Positions 8,528-16,803 of a stretch of 64,000 bases of DNA are shown piece after piece. This stretch comes from UBA6163 sp031411655 (GTDB lineage Bacteria; Planctomycetota; Planctomycetia; Pirellulales; Pirellulaceae): contig JANOBM010000027.1 of assembly GCA_031411655.1 (NCBI GenBank), positions 56,736 through 120,735 of the forward strand. Direction: 5' to 3'. The translations under genes and the position numbers were made by a program. Below the pieces are notes generated by a model, which saw only the letters and a program-made list of their open reading frames with translations, was not told the origin of the DNA and ran no database searches. Within the stretch, counting starts at the first letter, position 1; each line of letters opens with the position of its first letter.

Positions 8528-9979
8528 GTGCAAACGCTCAAAACTGCCATCGTTGTGTTGTTGCTGATGACTGTGATGTACGGCTCGTACGTTTCACTAA
8601 CACAGCAGCCTGAACCGTTGCCCGATGCCGTCGCGTCGCTCATCGAAGAATCCGGAAGTTTTGACCTCGGAATCGATGAGGGGATACCCGATTCGTTGGT
8701 GGCAAATGACGGCCCAGCCACCGACTCATTTGCAGGAAACGAAGCGGATCCGAATGACTCCGGTTTCCCCGCATTCGCGAGTCCCGATGGTTCTGCGACC
8801 TCTGGGGCATCTGATCTTTCCGAAGTCGCGAGCCTGGATGCACCACCCATTCCTAACGATTCGTTGAATACTGCAGTCACTGACTCGTTGACCGACTCCA
8901 CTTCGCCCCTTGGGAACACGGGAAATGTTTTAGCCAGTCCGGCGGGGATGAGCGATTTGAAATTGCCCAAGCCAAATGCAACCGCTTCGACACCAAGCAT
9001 CGACCCGTCGCGACAGTATCCAACCGCTGGAGCCAGTTCCCTTGAATTGCCCGACCCCAATTCGCTCGCGCCACTACCACCCTCGGGATGGAAAAAAGAC
9101 GCAACGCCCGTTAGCTTCGCATTGCCCTCAAACGGCGGGCCGGATGCGTCGATGCAATTGACGGATCGTTCAGTTGAATCGGGCGGAAACACGGGGCTTG
9201 GCATGCCCGGCACACCGAATGATCCTCCGAGCTTTGGCTCAGATCCAACCGCGTCGGCTTCCGTTACTGACCAGGCTGAAAACCTGGGTCTTGCTAACGC
9301 GATTCGGACTGCTGATAGCCAATACGCAGCCGACCAACACGCCGCAGCGTTAGCCACTTTGAGTCTTTTTTATAACACGCCGGGATTGTCACCCTCGGAC
9401 CGAGAAGCATTGCTTGGGCGTCTTGATCCGCTCGCCGCAAGCGTCATCTACTCAAGTAACCATTTGCTAGAGCAGCCACACCGCGTCGGCAGTAATGAAA
9501 CCCTGATGGAGATCGCGGCGCGGTACGAAGTACCATGGCAACTACTAGCCAATATCAATCAAATCGATGACCCCGTTGCGATTCTGCCGGGCACTGAATT
9601 AAAAGTAGTACGTGGACCATTCCGCGCTGAAGTTGAACTTGGACGCAATGAGTTGACGATTTTCCTTGGCGATCTTTACGCCGGAAGATTCTCAATCGCG
9701 GTCGGGTCAGAACCAGCGCCTCAAGCGGGGACTTACACGATCCAAGATAAACAGACCGCACGCACTTTCTATGATAAGAACGGTTCTCCGGTACCACCCG
9801 GAGATTCACGTAATCCCTACGGTGCAGTTTGGATGGACCTTGGAAAACAACTCTGTATCCACGGTAGCCCTGACGCGGCGAAAGCGACTAACCTGGGCTG
9901 CATAAGCCTGCGTGGCGACGAAGCGGAAGACCTGTATGGCATCCTAAATCAGGGTTCTTCCATTACGATTCGACGTTGA
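8528..9979 (+). CDS. LysM and L,D-transpeptidase (YkuD) envelope protein
   Basis: A 483-residue secreted or membrane-anchored cell wall enzyme. The GTG at 8528 is chosen because GGAGGGA stands seven bases upstream and a hydrophobic helix (LKTAIVVLLLMTVMYGSY) follows at once; an upstream GTG at 8456 lacks this. Residues 30-290 are a low-complexity Pro/Ser/Asp-rich linker. A LysM domain (about 315-365, SNETLMEIAARYEVPW) precedes a YkuD domain with CIHGSPDA and NLGCISL, the latter giving the catalytic Cys. The usual Ser before GC is Leu/Asn-shifted here (NLGC). YkuD enzymes make 3-3 peptidoglycan cross-links or attach proteins to peptidoglycan, in line with the now accepted peptidoglycan wall of planctomycetes. 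Confidence 0.9.
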   Translation: MQTLKTAIVVLLLMTVMYGSYVSLTQQPEPLPDAVASLIEESGSFDLGIDEGIPDSLVANDGPATDSFAGNEADPNDSGFPAFASPDGSATSGASDLSEVASLDAPPIPNDSLNTAVTDSLTDSTSPLGNTGNVLASPAGMSDLKLPKPNATASTPSIDPSRQYPTAGASSLELPDPNSLAPLPPSGWKKDATPVSFALPSNGGPDASMQLTDRSVESGGNTGLGMPGTPNDPPSFGSDPTASASVTDQAENLGLANAIRTADSQYAADQHAAALATLSLFYNTPGLSPSDREALLGRLDPLAASVIYSSNHLLEQPHRVGSNETLMEIAARYEVPWQLLANINQIDDPVAILPGTELKVVRGPFRAEVELGRNELTIFLGDLYAGRFSIAVGSEPAPQAGTYTIQDKQTARTFYDKNGSPVPPGDSRNPYGAVWMDLGKQLCIHGSPDAAKATNLGCISLRGDEAEDLYGILNQGSSITIRR

Positions 9980-10022
9980 TGCCCACTTGCTCGCCTGGCT
10001 CCGTCGGGCGAATATCTTGGGT

Positions 10023-10580
10023 ATGAATACCTACGACCCCGAGCAGCTTAAATCGCTGCTGCGCGAGCACGCGCTCAAGTTTGGCACGTTCACTCTCGCC
10101 AGCGGCCAAACGGCATCGTATTACCTCGATTGCCGTCGAATTACGCTACACCCGCAAGGGGCGAACGTAATTGCATTGGGAATGCTGGAAAGAATCATGG
10201 CGATGAGCCCCACGCCTGCGGCCGTCGGGGGAATGGCGATCGGTGCCGACCCGATAACGGCTTCGATCGTTACCATCGCCGGCCAGCGAAACCTACCTTT
10301 GCGCGGGTTCATGGTTCGCAAGGAACCTAAAGGCCATGGCACCGGACGTCAGGTGGAAGGTCCCGTCGAACCGGGACAGGACGTAGTCATTGTCGAAGAC
10401 GTTATCACCAGTGGCGGGAGCGCTTTGGCTGCCGTTGAAGCCGCTACCGCTTTTGGCTTAAAGGTGCGCGGCGTAATCGGTATCATCGATCGCTTGGCAG
10501 GAGGCGAAGCCGCCTTCGCTGCCAAGGGCATTCGCCTTCAAACTCTACTTACCGTTCGCGACTTTGGAATCGAGGTGTAG
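10023..10580 (+). CDS. pyrE: Orotate phosphoribosyltransferase
   Basis: A 185-residue enzyme that joins orotate to PRPP to form OMP in pyrimidine synthesis. The start region FGTFTLASGQTASYYLDCR is the PyrE signature, and the PRPP-binding loop is VVIVEDVITSGGSAL near residues 120-134. The conserved RKEPKGHGTG catalytic loop is present. The ATG at 10023 is preferred to a TTG at 9987 because it matches the usual length. The 3' end runs 36 bases into the end of the convergent DUF1080 gene. Confidence 0.95.
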   Translation: MNTYDPEQLKSLLREHALKFGTFTLASGQTASYYLDCRRITLHPQGANVIALGMLERIMAMSPTPAAVGGMAIGADPITASIVTIAGQRNLPLRGFMVRKEPKGHGTGRQVEGPVEPGQDVVIVEDVITSGGSALAAVEAATAFGLKVRGVIGIIDRLAGGEAAFAAKGIRLQTLLTVRDFGIEV

Positions 10581-11297
10581 CAGGCGGATATCTTTGAACT
10601 CCGCAAACATCGGTTTGCCAGCATGGAGTTGCAAGGCGATCACTCCTTCGGTCAGAGACAATGTCGGGTGATTGTCTGTAAAGTCGAGAATAAGTGTGCC
10701 GTTGAGATAGTGCTGAATGTGATTTCCCTTGGCAACGATTCGAACTTGGTTCCAGTCATCAATCTTCATTAGCTTCTGAAAAGTCGCTTGATCGATTAGC
10801 GATTCCTTCACCTCTTTGCCCGCTTCATTCCAAACGGCCTTTTCCCCAGCGCCACAGATTCGACCGCGTTTACCACCTTCGTCGTAGATAAAACCGGATA
10901 CATCAGGAAACTTATCTTGATTACGAATCTCATGCTGATAACCCCTGACGACCCAGTCATTTTTTGCGCTGTTATCGGTGATATGCTTCGATCGGTACTG
11001 GACGCCTGAATTGTTTGTCGCGTTGCAACGGAATGAGAGCTCCAGTTCAAAGTCCTTTACGTTTCCACCTTGCCAGATCAAGAAAGTATTGCCATTGGCT
11101 GCATGCTCAGGCGTCGTCTCACCATGGATGACACCGTCCCGCACCGACCACAGTGCCGGATCGCCGCTCCACCCTGCTAGATCGGTTCCATTGAAAAGTA
11201 CCGCCGGGGCCGCTTTGCCCTTCTCATCCGCAGGAGCGGAGAGTGCGGAATTCAGAATGAGCAAAAGTGAGACGAAACTAAGCTGAATCGATTTCAT
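10545..11297 (-). CDS. Secreted DUF1080 protein (3-keto-disaccharide hydrolase family)
   Basis: A 250-residue exported protein. GAGGAA lies six bases before the ATG, and residues 1-23 form a signal peptide (hydrophobic VSLLLILNSALS, then APADE). The body is a concanavalin-like jelly roll: LFNGTDLAGWSGDPALWSV at the start, GETTPEHAANGNTFLIW, ELSFRCNATNNSGVQYRS and a final EFKDIRLL are hallmark DUF1080 sequences. Members act on 3-keto-glucosides in some bacteria and are greatly expanded in planctomycetes, where substrates are mostly unknown. The last 36 bases overlap the end of pyrE on the other strand. Confidence 0.9.
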   Translation of the reverse strand: MKSIQLSFVSLLLILNSALSAPADEKGKAAPAVLFNGTDLAGWSGDPALWSVRDGVIHGETTPEHAANGNTFLIWQGGNVKDFELELSFRCNATNNSGVQYRSKHITDNSAKNDWVVRGYQHEIRNQDKFPDVSGFIYDEGGKRGRICGAGEKAVWNEAGKEVKESLIDQATFQKLMKIDDWNQVRIVAKGNHIQHYLNGTLILDFTDNHPTLSLTEGVIALQLHAGKPMFAEFKDIRLLHLDSKVANGK

Positions 11298-11458
11298 CGA
11301 ATGTTCCTCAATAATAAAATGAGCGAGAGAGGGGAGATTGGAAACGTTTAACGACGCATTGTATTCAATCGCCCCATGATTCGCGCCGGGGCCAATCGGT
11401 TATGATCTTCTGGAGACAGCATTCTCCTGTTTTTCTCATCTCTAGCCTGAATTGATCT

Positions 11459-13327
11459 GTGAATTTGTTTGACAACCACCCGGTACCGCCAGCGGATCCT
11501 GACGACGTTTTCATACAGCGGGTTCGGCAAGCAAGTATTTCTGTTTTGGGCGACAACAGCGCCGGGCGCACCGTTCGACAACTTTGTAATTCGTACGCCG
11601 AAGCGAGAAAGAGCCTTACGACCGACCGTGCCGCCGGAGCGATGGTGGTTGCATTTGTGGGCGCGACGGGGCAGGGGAAGTCTTGGCTGATGAGGCAGTT
11701 CATCCGTTCACCCTCGGTCGCGTCTTTGATTCGCAGTGGAAACAATGCGGATGAAGCGACGGAGCGATTGGTATGGGTTGGACCTGTCCCGCCGACAAAC
11801 CTCGACTCCGCACATGAGCAGTACATTCATTGTCCCCATGACCAAATGCATGATTTGGGCGTACCGTATGTCTTAGTCGATTCTCCCGGTGCGACGGACA
11901 ATCGGCGTGACGTAATGGAGACCGCGCGGCTTGTACTGTCGATGGCAAGCGTCCTGATGATGGTGGTCCGCCGTGACCAACTGCGCAGTCATGCAGTCGA
12001 CATGCTAGCTGCGGCCAGTGAAGGTTCACTTGTCGTCCCTGTGATCAATAACACCAGTATTCTTGACGACGCGGTACAAACCGACACGGAGGCATTTGTT
12101 GCAAGGCTTCGCCGGGCTGCGCCTCGTAGTCAGGTCACCGCTGCGGTCCACGTTCCCGACTTTGAAATCCATGGACGGTCTGAGTCCGTTGTGGGAAGTG
12201 AAGCGGTAGCCGATATCATTCGAGCGCTCATGGCTGAACTTGCGCAAGGGGACTCTTTAGGTCGGACAGTCAATCGTTTGAACGCGATGGACAGTCGATT
12301 TCGCTCGTCGCTTCATGCATGCCTTCGAGACGAACTCCCCAATCTCACGACCGCGGTCCAGCGACTGAACCATGCCGCACTCGCGTTGCCAGGCGAGGTT
12401 GCCGCCAGCCTTGTGGGCAGTAGTCCATCCCTTCGAGCCGGCATTCGCTCGCGCCTTCGCGCCGGCCTGATCTCCGAAACACCCGCTATCTGGTTTCCCT
12501 ATCGAACTGCTTTAGGCGTGCTCAGCTTGACCAGTGGTGCATGGGATCGGGTCGTCTTATCACTCGCTGGATCATTACCATCGTTGATTAGCGCTGCCTA
12601 CACAGGGGTACGCAACTTAAGTGAGTCCGTGGCCCACTCAAGCGACGTACGCGACGGGATTCGCAAGCGATCTTCGGCAGCAGTCGCGGATCGATTGGGC
12701 CCACTGGTCGCTCGCTTTCGGGCCGAGATCCATCGACTCAGCGGCCGCGAAAATCCGGTTGCGACGAATGACCCATTCGATGGGCAGGAACAGCGACATG
12801 TTCAGTCACAACTTGCCTACCTCGCAGGGATCGATGCATTGCAGGAAAGGTCGCAGCAAATCGTTGATTCAACCATCGAGCGAGAATCGCCGTCGCGAGC
12901 AACAGCAACCTGTTGTGCGGTGTTTGGGACACTGTTGTTTTGGCTACTTATGGCCGGACCCATTGTTGCTTTGTATCGAAGCTATATCAAAGCAAGCGCA
13001 TCATCCCTCAAGGACTTTGCTGGTAGCTTGGAGTATTTCCCTCGCCCCGACTTTTCAATGGTGCTAACAAGTGTCGTGCTTTCAGCATTACCCCTAGCCA
13101 TTTTTTCGATGCTAGTCCTTTCGTTCATTCAAGGTCGCCGCAGAATTGATCGGATCGAACAGGCTATTCGAGACGAACACCGATCTGCCATCTTAGAACT
13201 TCAGCAACAACGAGTCCTACGATTGGAATGGGACGACCCGCTGCTCGCAGATGCCGAGTTTTTACTCACTGCAGGAGCGTTTGATACGAACACAGAGAAC
13301 GACTTTGGCGGGAGATCGATGCTTTGA
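11459..13327 (+). CDS. Membrane-anchored P-loop GTPase-like protein
   Basis: A 622-residue protein whose family I do not recognise by name. The N-terminal third is a P-loop NTPase: Walker A GATGQGKS at 68-75 and a G3-like DSPG at 141-144. A canonical NKxD motif for guanine specificity is not evident (only VINNTS where it might be expected), so nucleotide choice is open. The middle is helical and Arg/Ala-rich. Two membrane helices lie near 485-505 (FGTLLFWLLMAGPIVALY) and 540-560, followed by a basic tail. This layout resembles dynamin-like or septation-type membrane GTPases. The start is a GTG without a strong ribosome binding site. The stop overlaps the TTG of exbB by four bases, and exbD genes follow, which suggests that the nucleotide switch serves a proton-driven envelope motor. 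Confidence 0.75.
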   Translation: MNLFDNHPVPPADPDDVFIQRVRQASISVLGDNSAGRTVRQLCNSYAEARKSLTTDRAAGAMVVAFVGATGQGKSWLMRQFIRSPSVASLIRSGNNADEATERLVWVGPVPPTNLDSAHEQYIHCPHDQMHDLGVPYVLVDSPGATDNRRDVMETARLVLSMASVLMMVVRRDQLRSHAVDMLAAASEGSLVVPVINNTSILDDAVQTDTEAFVARLRRAAPRSQVTAAVHVPDFEIHGRSESVVGSEAVADIIRALMAELAQGDSLGRTVNRLNAMDSRFRSSLHACLRDELPNLTTAVQRLNHAALALPGEVAASLVGSSPSLRAGIRSRLRAGLISETPAIWFPYRTALGVLSLTSGAWDRVVLSLAGSLPSLISAAYTGVRNLSESVAHSSDVRDGIRKRSSAAVADRLGPLVARFRAEIHRLSGRENPVATNDPFDGQEQRHVQSQLAYLAGIDALQERSQQIVDSTIERESPSRATATCCAVFGTLLFWLLMAGPIVALYRSYIKASASSLKDFAGSLEYFPRPDFSMVLTSVVLSALPLAIFSMLVLSFIQGRRRIDRIEQAIRDEHRSAILELQQQRVLRLEWDDPLLADAEFLLTAGAFDTNTENDFGGRSML

Positions 13328-14124
13328 CGCATTCATTCTTAGCACCATACGCAATGGGCCTATTGGCGCAGGTCGATCCGACAGCGGCTGCGAAGGAAAC
13401 GGGCCTATTCGAAATCATCTTTAGCGGCGGCATTGTCGGCGTGGCGATCATGCTGGTGCTCCTGGCCTTGAGTATTACGGCGGTCTACTTAGTTTTCGAC
13501 CAGGCGATGACGCTACGCCGCAAAGAAATACTCCCCGATGGCCTTCATGATGCAGTGCGACAGGCATTACTTCGCGCGAATGTCGCCGAGGCGGATGCCG
13601 CATGCCGTCGTCAACCAAGCGTCCTCAGCTACACGCTTGTAAGTGGGCTCTCGGAAATCGATCTCGGGTGGAATGAAGTCGAAAAAGCGGTTGAAGATGC
13701 GTTGGCAGAACAATCCGCTCGGCTGATGCGAAAAATCGAGTACCTTTCACTCCTTGGAAACATTGCGCCCATGGTCGGCCTTCTGGGGACAGTGACCGGG
13801 ATGATCATTGCTTTCCAGCAAGTCGCATCCTCCGCGGGTGCTGCGGGTGCTGGAGACTTGGCGGAAGGAATCTACCAAGCGTTGGTGACCACGGTTGGCG
13901 GGCTACTGATTGCCATTCCGTCGCTTGGTGCATTTGCGATCTGTCGAAATCGCGTCGACGCTTTGATAGCGGAAACGGCGCACCAAGCAGCCCACGCGCT
14001 GTCGCCGATCAAACGTAGGGTTTCATCGCGACGTACGGAACGTGCACCCTCGGTCTCCCCGGCTCCGCGTCAAACTCACCCCACGCAAACTCACCCCACG
14101 CAAACCCAACCGGATGCTCCGTAG
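13324..14124 (+). CDS. exbB: ExbB/TolQ/MotA-type proton channel protein
   Basis: A 266-residue inner membrane protein with the three-helix layout of ExbB: helices near 30-55 (FSGGIVGVAIMLVLLALSI), 140-165 (LLGNIAPMVGLLGTVTGMIIAF) and 180-200 (LVTTVGGLLIAIPSLGAF). The LGTVTGMI and TTVGGLLIAIP signatures are complete. ExbB pentamers pass protons to energise a periplasm-spanning partner. The TTG start overlaps the GTPase stop; an ATG at 13354 is an alternative. The C-terminus ends in a Pro/Thr/Gln tail generated by a 15-base tandem repeat (QTHPT twice). Confidence 0.9.
   Translation: MTHSFLAPYAMGLLAQVDPTAAAKETGLFEIIFSGGIVGVAIMLVLLALSITAVYLVFDQAMTLRRKEILPDGLHDAVRQALLRANVAEADAACRRQPSVLSYTLVSGLSEIDLGWNEVEKAVEDALAEQSARLMRKIEYLSLLGNIAPMVGLLGTVTGMIIAFQQVASSAGAAGAGDLAEGIYQALVTTVGGLLIAIPSLGAFAICRNRVDALIAETAHQAAHALSPIKRRVSSRRTERAPSVSPAPRQTHPTQTHPTQTQPDAP
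14071..14100 (+). repeat. 15-base tandem repeat inside exbB
   Basis: CAAACTCACCCCACG occurs twice without a mismatch, followed by a partial third copy. In frame it encodes QTHPT-QTHPT and then QTQP near the C-terminus of the ExbB protein. Copy number changes would keep the frame. Confidence 0.9.
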
Positions 14125-14165
14125 GTGCCAGTGCCCGTTCGTTCCATAAACGACAAATTTTCCTC

Positions 14166-14588
14166 ATGCGCGCCCCTCAAGCTTCTCGGCGAATTTCCGA
14201 TTCGGCAAATATGACGCCGATGATCGATGTTGTTTTTTTATTGATCATCTTTTTTCTGGTTTCAAGCCATTTGGCGAAACAAGAATCTCGCATGCCGCTC
14301 AACTTGCCAGCCGCGGGTTCTAAAGACGTTCAAGATGCGAGCGAGAATCGAGTCACGATACAAATTGATGAATGGGGTCGGGTTCAAGTCGGTTCTCACT
14401 CCTTGCAGTCCGGTCAATTGGCATCTTGGCTATTGGCCCATCAGCGACAACATGAGGGCAGTGCGTCGGTGCGTATACGCACTGACAAGACGGTGGTCTA
14501 CTCGGTCGTTGAGCCTCTTCTTCGTGACATCGCCTCGAGTGGCATTACCGATATCACATTTGCAGTACACGAGGAACAGCGGCAATGA
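14166..14588 (+). CDS. exbD: ExbD/TolR-type biopolymer transport protein (first copy)
   Basis: A 140-residue protein with a short cytoplasmic start, one membrane helix and a periplasmic domain. The core MTPMIDVVFLLIIFFLVSS carries Asp21, the proton-carrying residue of ExbD and TolR. The periplasmic part (about 45-140) has the small alpha/beta fold of the family. It follows exbB by 41 bases and overlaps the next exbD by four (ATGA). Two different ExbD proteins behind one ExbB suggests that a heterodimeric ExbD stator is built. Confidence 0.92.
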   Translation: MRAPQASRRISDSANMTPMIDVVFLLIIFFLVSSHLAKQESRMPLNLPAAGSKDVQDASENRVTIQIDEWGRVQVGSHSLQSGQLASWLLAHQRQHEGSASVRIRTDKTVVYSVVEPLLRDIASSGITDITFAVHEEQRQ

Positions 14589-15022
14589 GGTTACCGCAAA
14601 CGGCAAGATCTTCCGAGCTCGGCTTGCAGATGACGGCGATGATCGATGTCGTTTTCTTGCTTTTGGTTTTCTTCCTCTGGACGAGCAGTTTCGACAAACC
14701 TGAGTTTGACCTTCGCAGTTCGCTTGCGCTACCGCCCTCGGGCAACTCGGCTTCCCTATCAAAGAAAGCGCCACTCCCATTTGACGAAATCGTTGTGAGG
14801 ATTATTGGATCAAACGGAGCGAATGAACTTCGCGTCAACGAGATGCCCGTGGCGGACTTTGCACAACTTCGAACTCGTTTGTCAGCCATCGTGTCGCTTG
14901 GCGTACAACCGGCGGTCATTGTTCACCCCGACCCGAGCGTCCCGATGGAACTAGCCATCAAGGCTTACGATGTTGCGAGGGCGACCGGATTCGACCGTGT
15001 GCTATTCACCGTTGCGAAGTAG
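14585..15022 (+). CDS. exbD: ExbD/TolR-type biopolymer transport protein (second copy)
   Basis: A 145-residue paralogue of the preceding protein. The membrane helix MTAMIDVVFLLLVFFLW again holds the essential Asp at residue 21, with the same distance from the start. The periplasmic domains of the two copies differ strongly: this one begins KPEFDLRSSLALPPSG, the first KQESRMPLNLPAAGS. The ATGA overlap with the first copy suggests coupled synthesis. The operon ends here; the next gene is convergent. Confidence 0.92.
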   Translation: MRLPQTARSSELGLQMTAMIDVVFLLLVFFLWTSSFDKPEFDLRSSLALPPSGNSASLSKKAPLPFDEIVVRIIGSNGANELRVNEMPVADFAQLRTRLSAIVSLGVQPAVIVHPDPSVPMELAIKAYDVARATGFDRVLFTVAK

Positions 15023-15038
15023 ACAAAGTTTTTTCTGA

Positions 15039-15500
15039 TCAGTTCACTTCAAAGATGGCTTCGATTTCGACGGCGATTCCACCTGGCAGTGCGTTCGTCC
15101 CGAGGGCACTTCGTGCGGCTACACCATTTTCCACTCCAAAGATGTCACGAAAAAGTTCGCTGCAACCATTAATAACGGCTGGCTGATCTTTGAAGTCGTC
15201 AGTGCAACGAACCAATCCGAGCAATTTTACCAATCTGACAATTCGATCAAGCGAGCCAAGCTCATGGTGAAGTGTGGCAAGCATTGCCAAGCCGGTCACG
15301 CGTGCGGCCTCGTAACCAGCCGTCAAGTCCATGTCGGCGCCGAGACGTCCAGTGATCAGGGTTTTGTCTGCGCGCAGCGGCCCGTGACCGGACAGGTAAG
15401 CCATTCCAGAAACAATCACAACCGGTTTATAAACACCAACCGGCTTAGGTGCAGGTGGTAGCTCGATACCGAGTTGGGACAATCTTGCTTGTGCTGACAT
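15039..15500 (-). CDS. RidA/YjgF-family protein (Atu1372/SO_1404-like subgroup)
   Basis: A 153-residue trimeric-barrel protein. The segment VYKPVVIVSGMAYLSGHGP, the central GYEAARVTGLAMLATLHHELGSLDRIVRLVKLLG and the final GIAVEIEAIFEV place it in the RidA superfamily, which hydrolyses reactive enamine/imine intermediates or similar small molecules. It is longer than archetypal RidA (about 128 residues) and lacks an obvious copy of the RidA active-site arginine context, so activity is uncertain. It lies nine bases behind hisI on the same strand, consistent with a role linked to amino acid metabolism. Confidence 0.85.
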   Translation of the reverse strand: MSAQARLSQLGIELPPAPKPVGVYKPVVIVSGMAYLSGHGPLRADKTLITGRLGADMDLTAGYEAARVTGLAMLATLHHELGSLDRIVRLVKLLGLVRCTDDFKDQPAVINGCSELFRDIFGVENGVAARSALGTNALPGGIAVEIEAIFEVN

Positions 15501-15509
15501 GTCGAACTT

Positions 15510-15926
15510 TCAATGGTTGGGGAAAGGTTGTTTGCCATAAACGGCGGCTGGATCAACCAGTCTGGGCTCATCGACGAGAATCGACAAGTCGTCTTGAATG
15601 GTACGAAAAAAGCAACTTTCGTAACCCTCATGGCACGCGGCGCCTAGCTGCTCGACTTGAAGCAAAATGCAGTCGGCATCGCAATCAATTTGAACTTTGA
15701 TCACACGCTGTCGGTGCCCGCTGGTTTCGCCTTTCCGCCAAAGGGACTTGCGACTGCGACTGTAGTAACACGCCTGTTTGGTCGCAATTGTTTCATCGAA
15801 CGATTCTTGATTCATCCATGCCATCATCAGTACACGACCCGTTTTATAGTCCTGTGCGATCACCGGCAAAAGTCCGCCTTGGCCGCGATCAAAATGAGGA
15901 GTGACGGTTGCTGATGAAGATGACAT
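15510..15926 (-). CDS. hisI: Phosphoribosyl-AMP cyclohydrolase
   Basis: A 138-residue zinc enzyme that opens the adenine ring of phosphoribosyl-AMP, the third step of histidine synthesis. Key motifs are present: GRVLMMAWMNQESF, then SRSRKSLWRKGETSGH and the metal-binding DCDADCILLQV with a final CHEGYESCFFR. The fused HisE half found in enterobacteria is missing, so the pyrophosphohydrolase must be encoded elsewhere. It leads a two-gene unit with the RidA-like gene. No other histidine gene is nearby except the PHP-type phosphatase 11 kb upstream. Confidence 0.95.
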   Translation of the reverse strand: MSSSSATVTPHFDRGQGGLLPVIAQDYKTGRVLMMAWMNQESFDETIATKQACYYSRSRKSLWRKGETSGHRQRVIKVQIDCDADCILLQVEQLGAACHEGYESCFFRTIQDDLSILVDEPRLVDPAAVYGKQPFPNH

Positions 15927-15978
15927 GAACTGTATTTTGACCGAAAACAGGACGATGGGATTGGTCTGGCTAAGAACT

Positions 15979-16036
15979 TATCCGATAACCGAAGAGAGCT
16001 GCGGCTATCGCCAAAGTGGCTAATGGTTTTCGGATA
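15979..16036. repeat. Inverted repeat in the hisI/GT2 divergent gap
   Basis: TATCCGATAACC (15979-15990) and GGTTTTCGGATA (16025-16036) are reverse complements with one mismatch, separated by 34 bases that can themselves fold (AGCTGCGGCT). It lies upstream of hisI (start 15926) and of the GT2 gene (start 16219) and could be a regulatory element or a terminator-like structure. Confidence 0.4.
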
Positions 16037-16218
16037 GGCTCCAACTGCCGTTACGAACGAAAAGAGTGTCAAAGGCGGAGAAACTTTGTGCGGACTGATG
16101 CGATCTCCATGGTAACGTCGAATACCAATGATACCTCCCCCTGAATTGTCGAAAGGTCTCGATTGAGCGGCCCGTCGGCGTTTCCTGCAGTCTACTAGCC
16201 GAAAGCGAGCCGCCCCCC

Positions 16219-16803
16219 ATGAAGGTCCAGCCCAAGGTTTCCGTCGTTCTCCCCATCCGTGATGCAGAAAGTCGTATCGAAGGCGAAATCAAACGGATTC
16301 TTGATGCGCTCGCCGATTTATCAAGCCTCCGCAGTGAGGTGATCGTTGTGGATGATGGTAGTCGGGATTCGACCCCCGAGGTGCTTGATGAGATCGTTGC
16401 GAAGTTCCCGCAGGTTCGTATCGCACGACACAGCAAGCCTCGCGGAATCGAAGCCGCAGGACAAACCGGACTCGAACGAGCCACGGGCGAGATCGTGTTC
16501 ATCCAAGAGGGCAATCGTCCCGTTCGTGTCGAAGATATGCGAAGGCTATTCAAGATGGCGGACGACGACTCCATTGTTGCCGCACGTGCGGAATCGACTC
16601 CAAGACCAATCGGTGGGGCGTTATTACGACGTCTGAAAGCCTGGGGTGCTGCAGCAGCGGAATCACTCGAGAGCGAGCCGCAGTTGGGCGAACCAACAAG
16701 CCTTCAGATGATTCGCCGACCGCACTTACAGCACTTGTCCGGTCCGATTGCCCCGAACTTGGCACTTCACAGCGAGTCGTTTTCAACAACGTCCGTATTC
16801 TAG
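16219..16803 (+). CDS. Short family 2 glycosyltransferase-like protein
   Basis: A 194-residue protein with the nucleotide-sugar binding half of a GT-A glycosyltransferase: PKVSVVLPIRDAE at the start and the acidic VIVVDDGSRDSTPEVL near residues 40-55. After residue 120 the usual acceptor domain and the second acidic motif are not clear, and the protein ends at about two thirds of the common family length. It may be a degenerate or regulatory relative rather than an active transferase. No strong ribosome binding site precedes the ATG. The stop overlaps the stop of the convergent GspF-like gene by four bases. Confidence 0.7.
   Translation: MKVQPKVSVVLPIRDAESRIEGEIKRILDALADLSSLRSEVIVVDDGSRDSTPEVLDEIVAKFPQVRIARHSKPRGIEAAGQTGLERATGEIVFIQEGNRPVRVEDMRRLFKMADDDSIVAARAESTPRPIGGALLRRLKAWGAAAAESLESEPQLGEPTSLQMIRRPHLQHLSGPIAPNLALHSESFSTTSVF

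Noticed and set aside
8341..9357. 338-codon frame on the minus strand opposite the LysM/transpeptidase gene
   Set aside because: It mirrors the low-complexity linker of the real gene, has Ser/Gly/Pro bias, no domain and no ribosome binding site, and the plus-strand gene has clear LysM and YkuD domains.
16020..16574. 184-codon minus-strand frame
   Set aside because: It overlaps the GT2 gene, is Ser/Arg-rich and has no recognisable motif.
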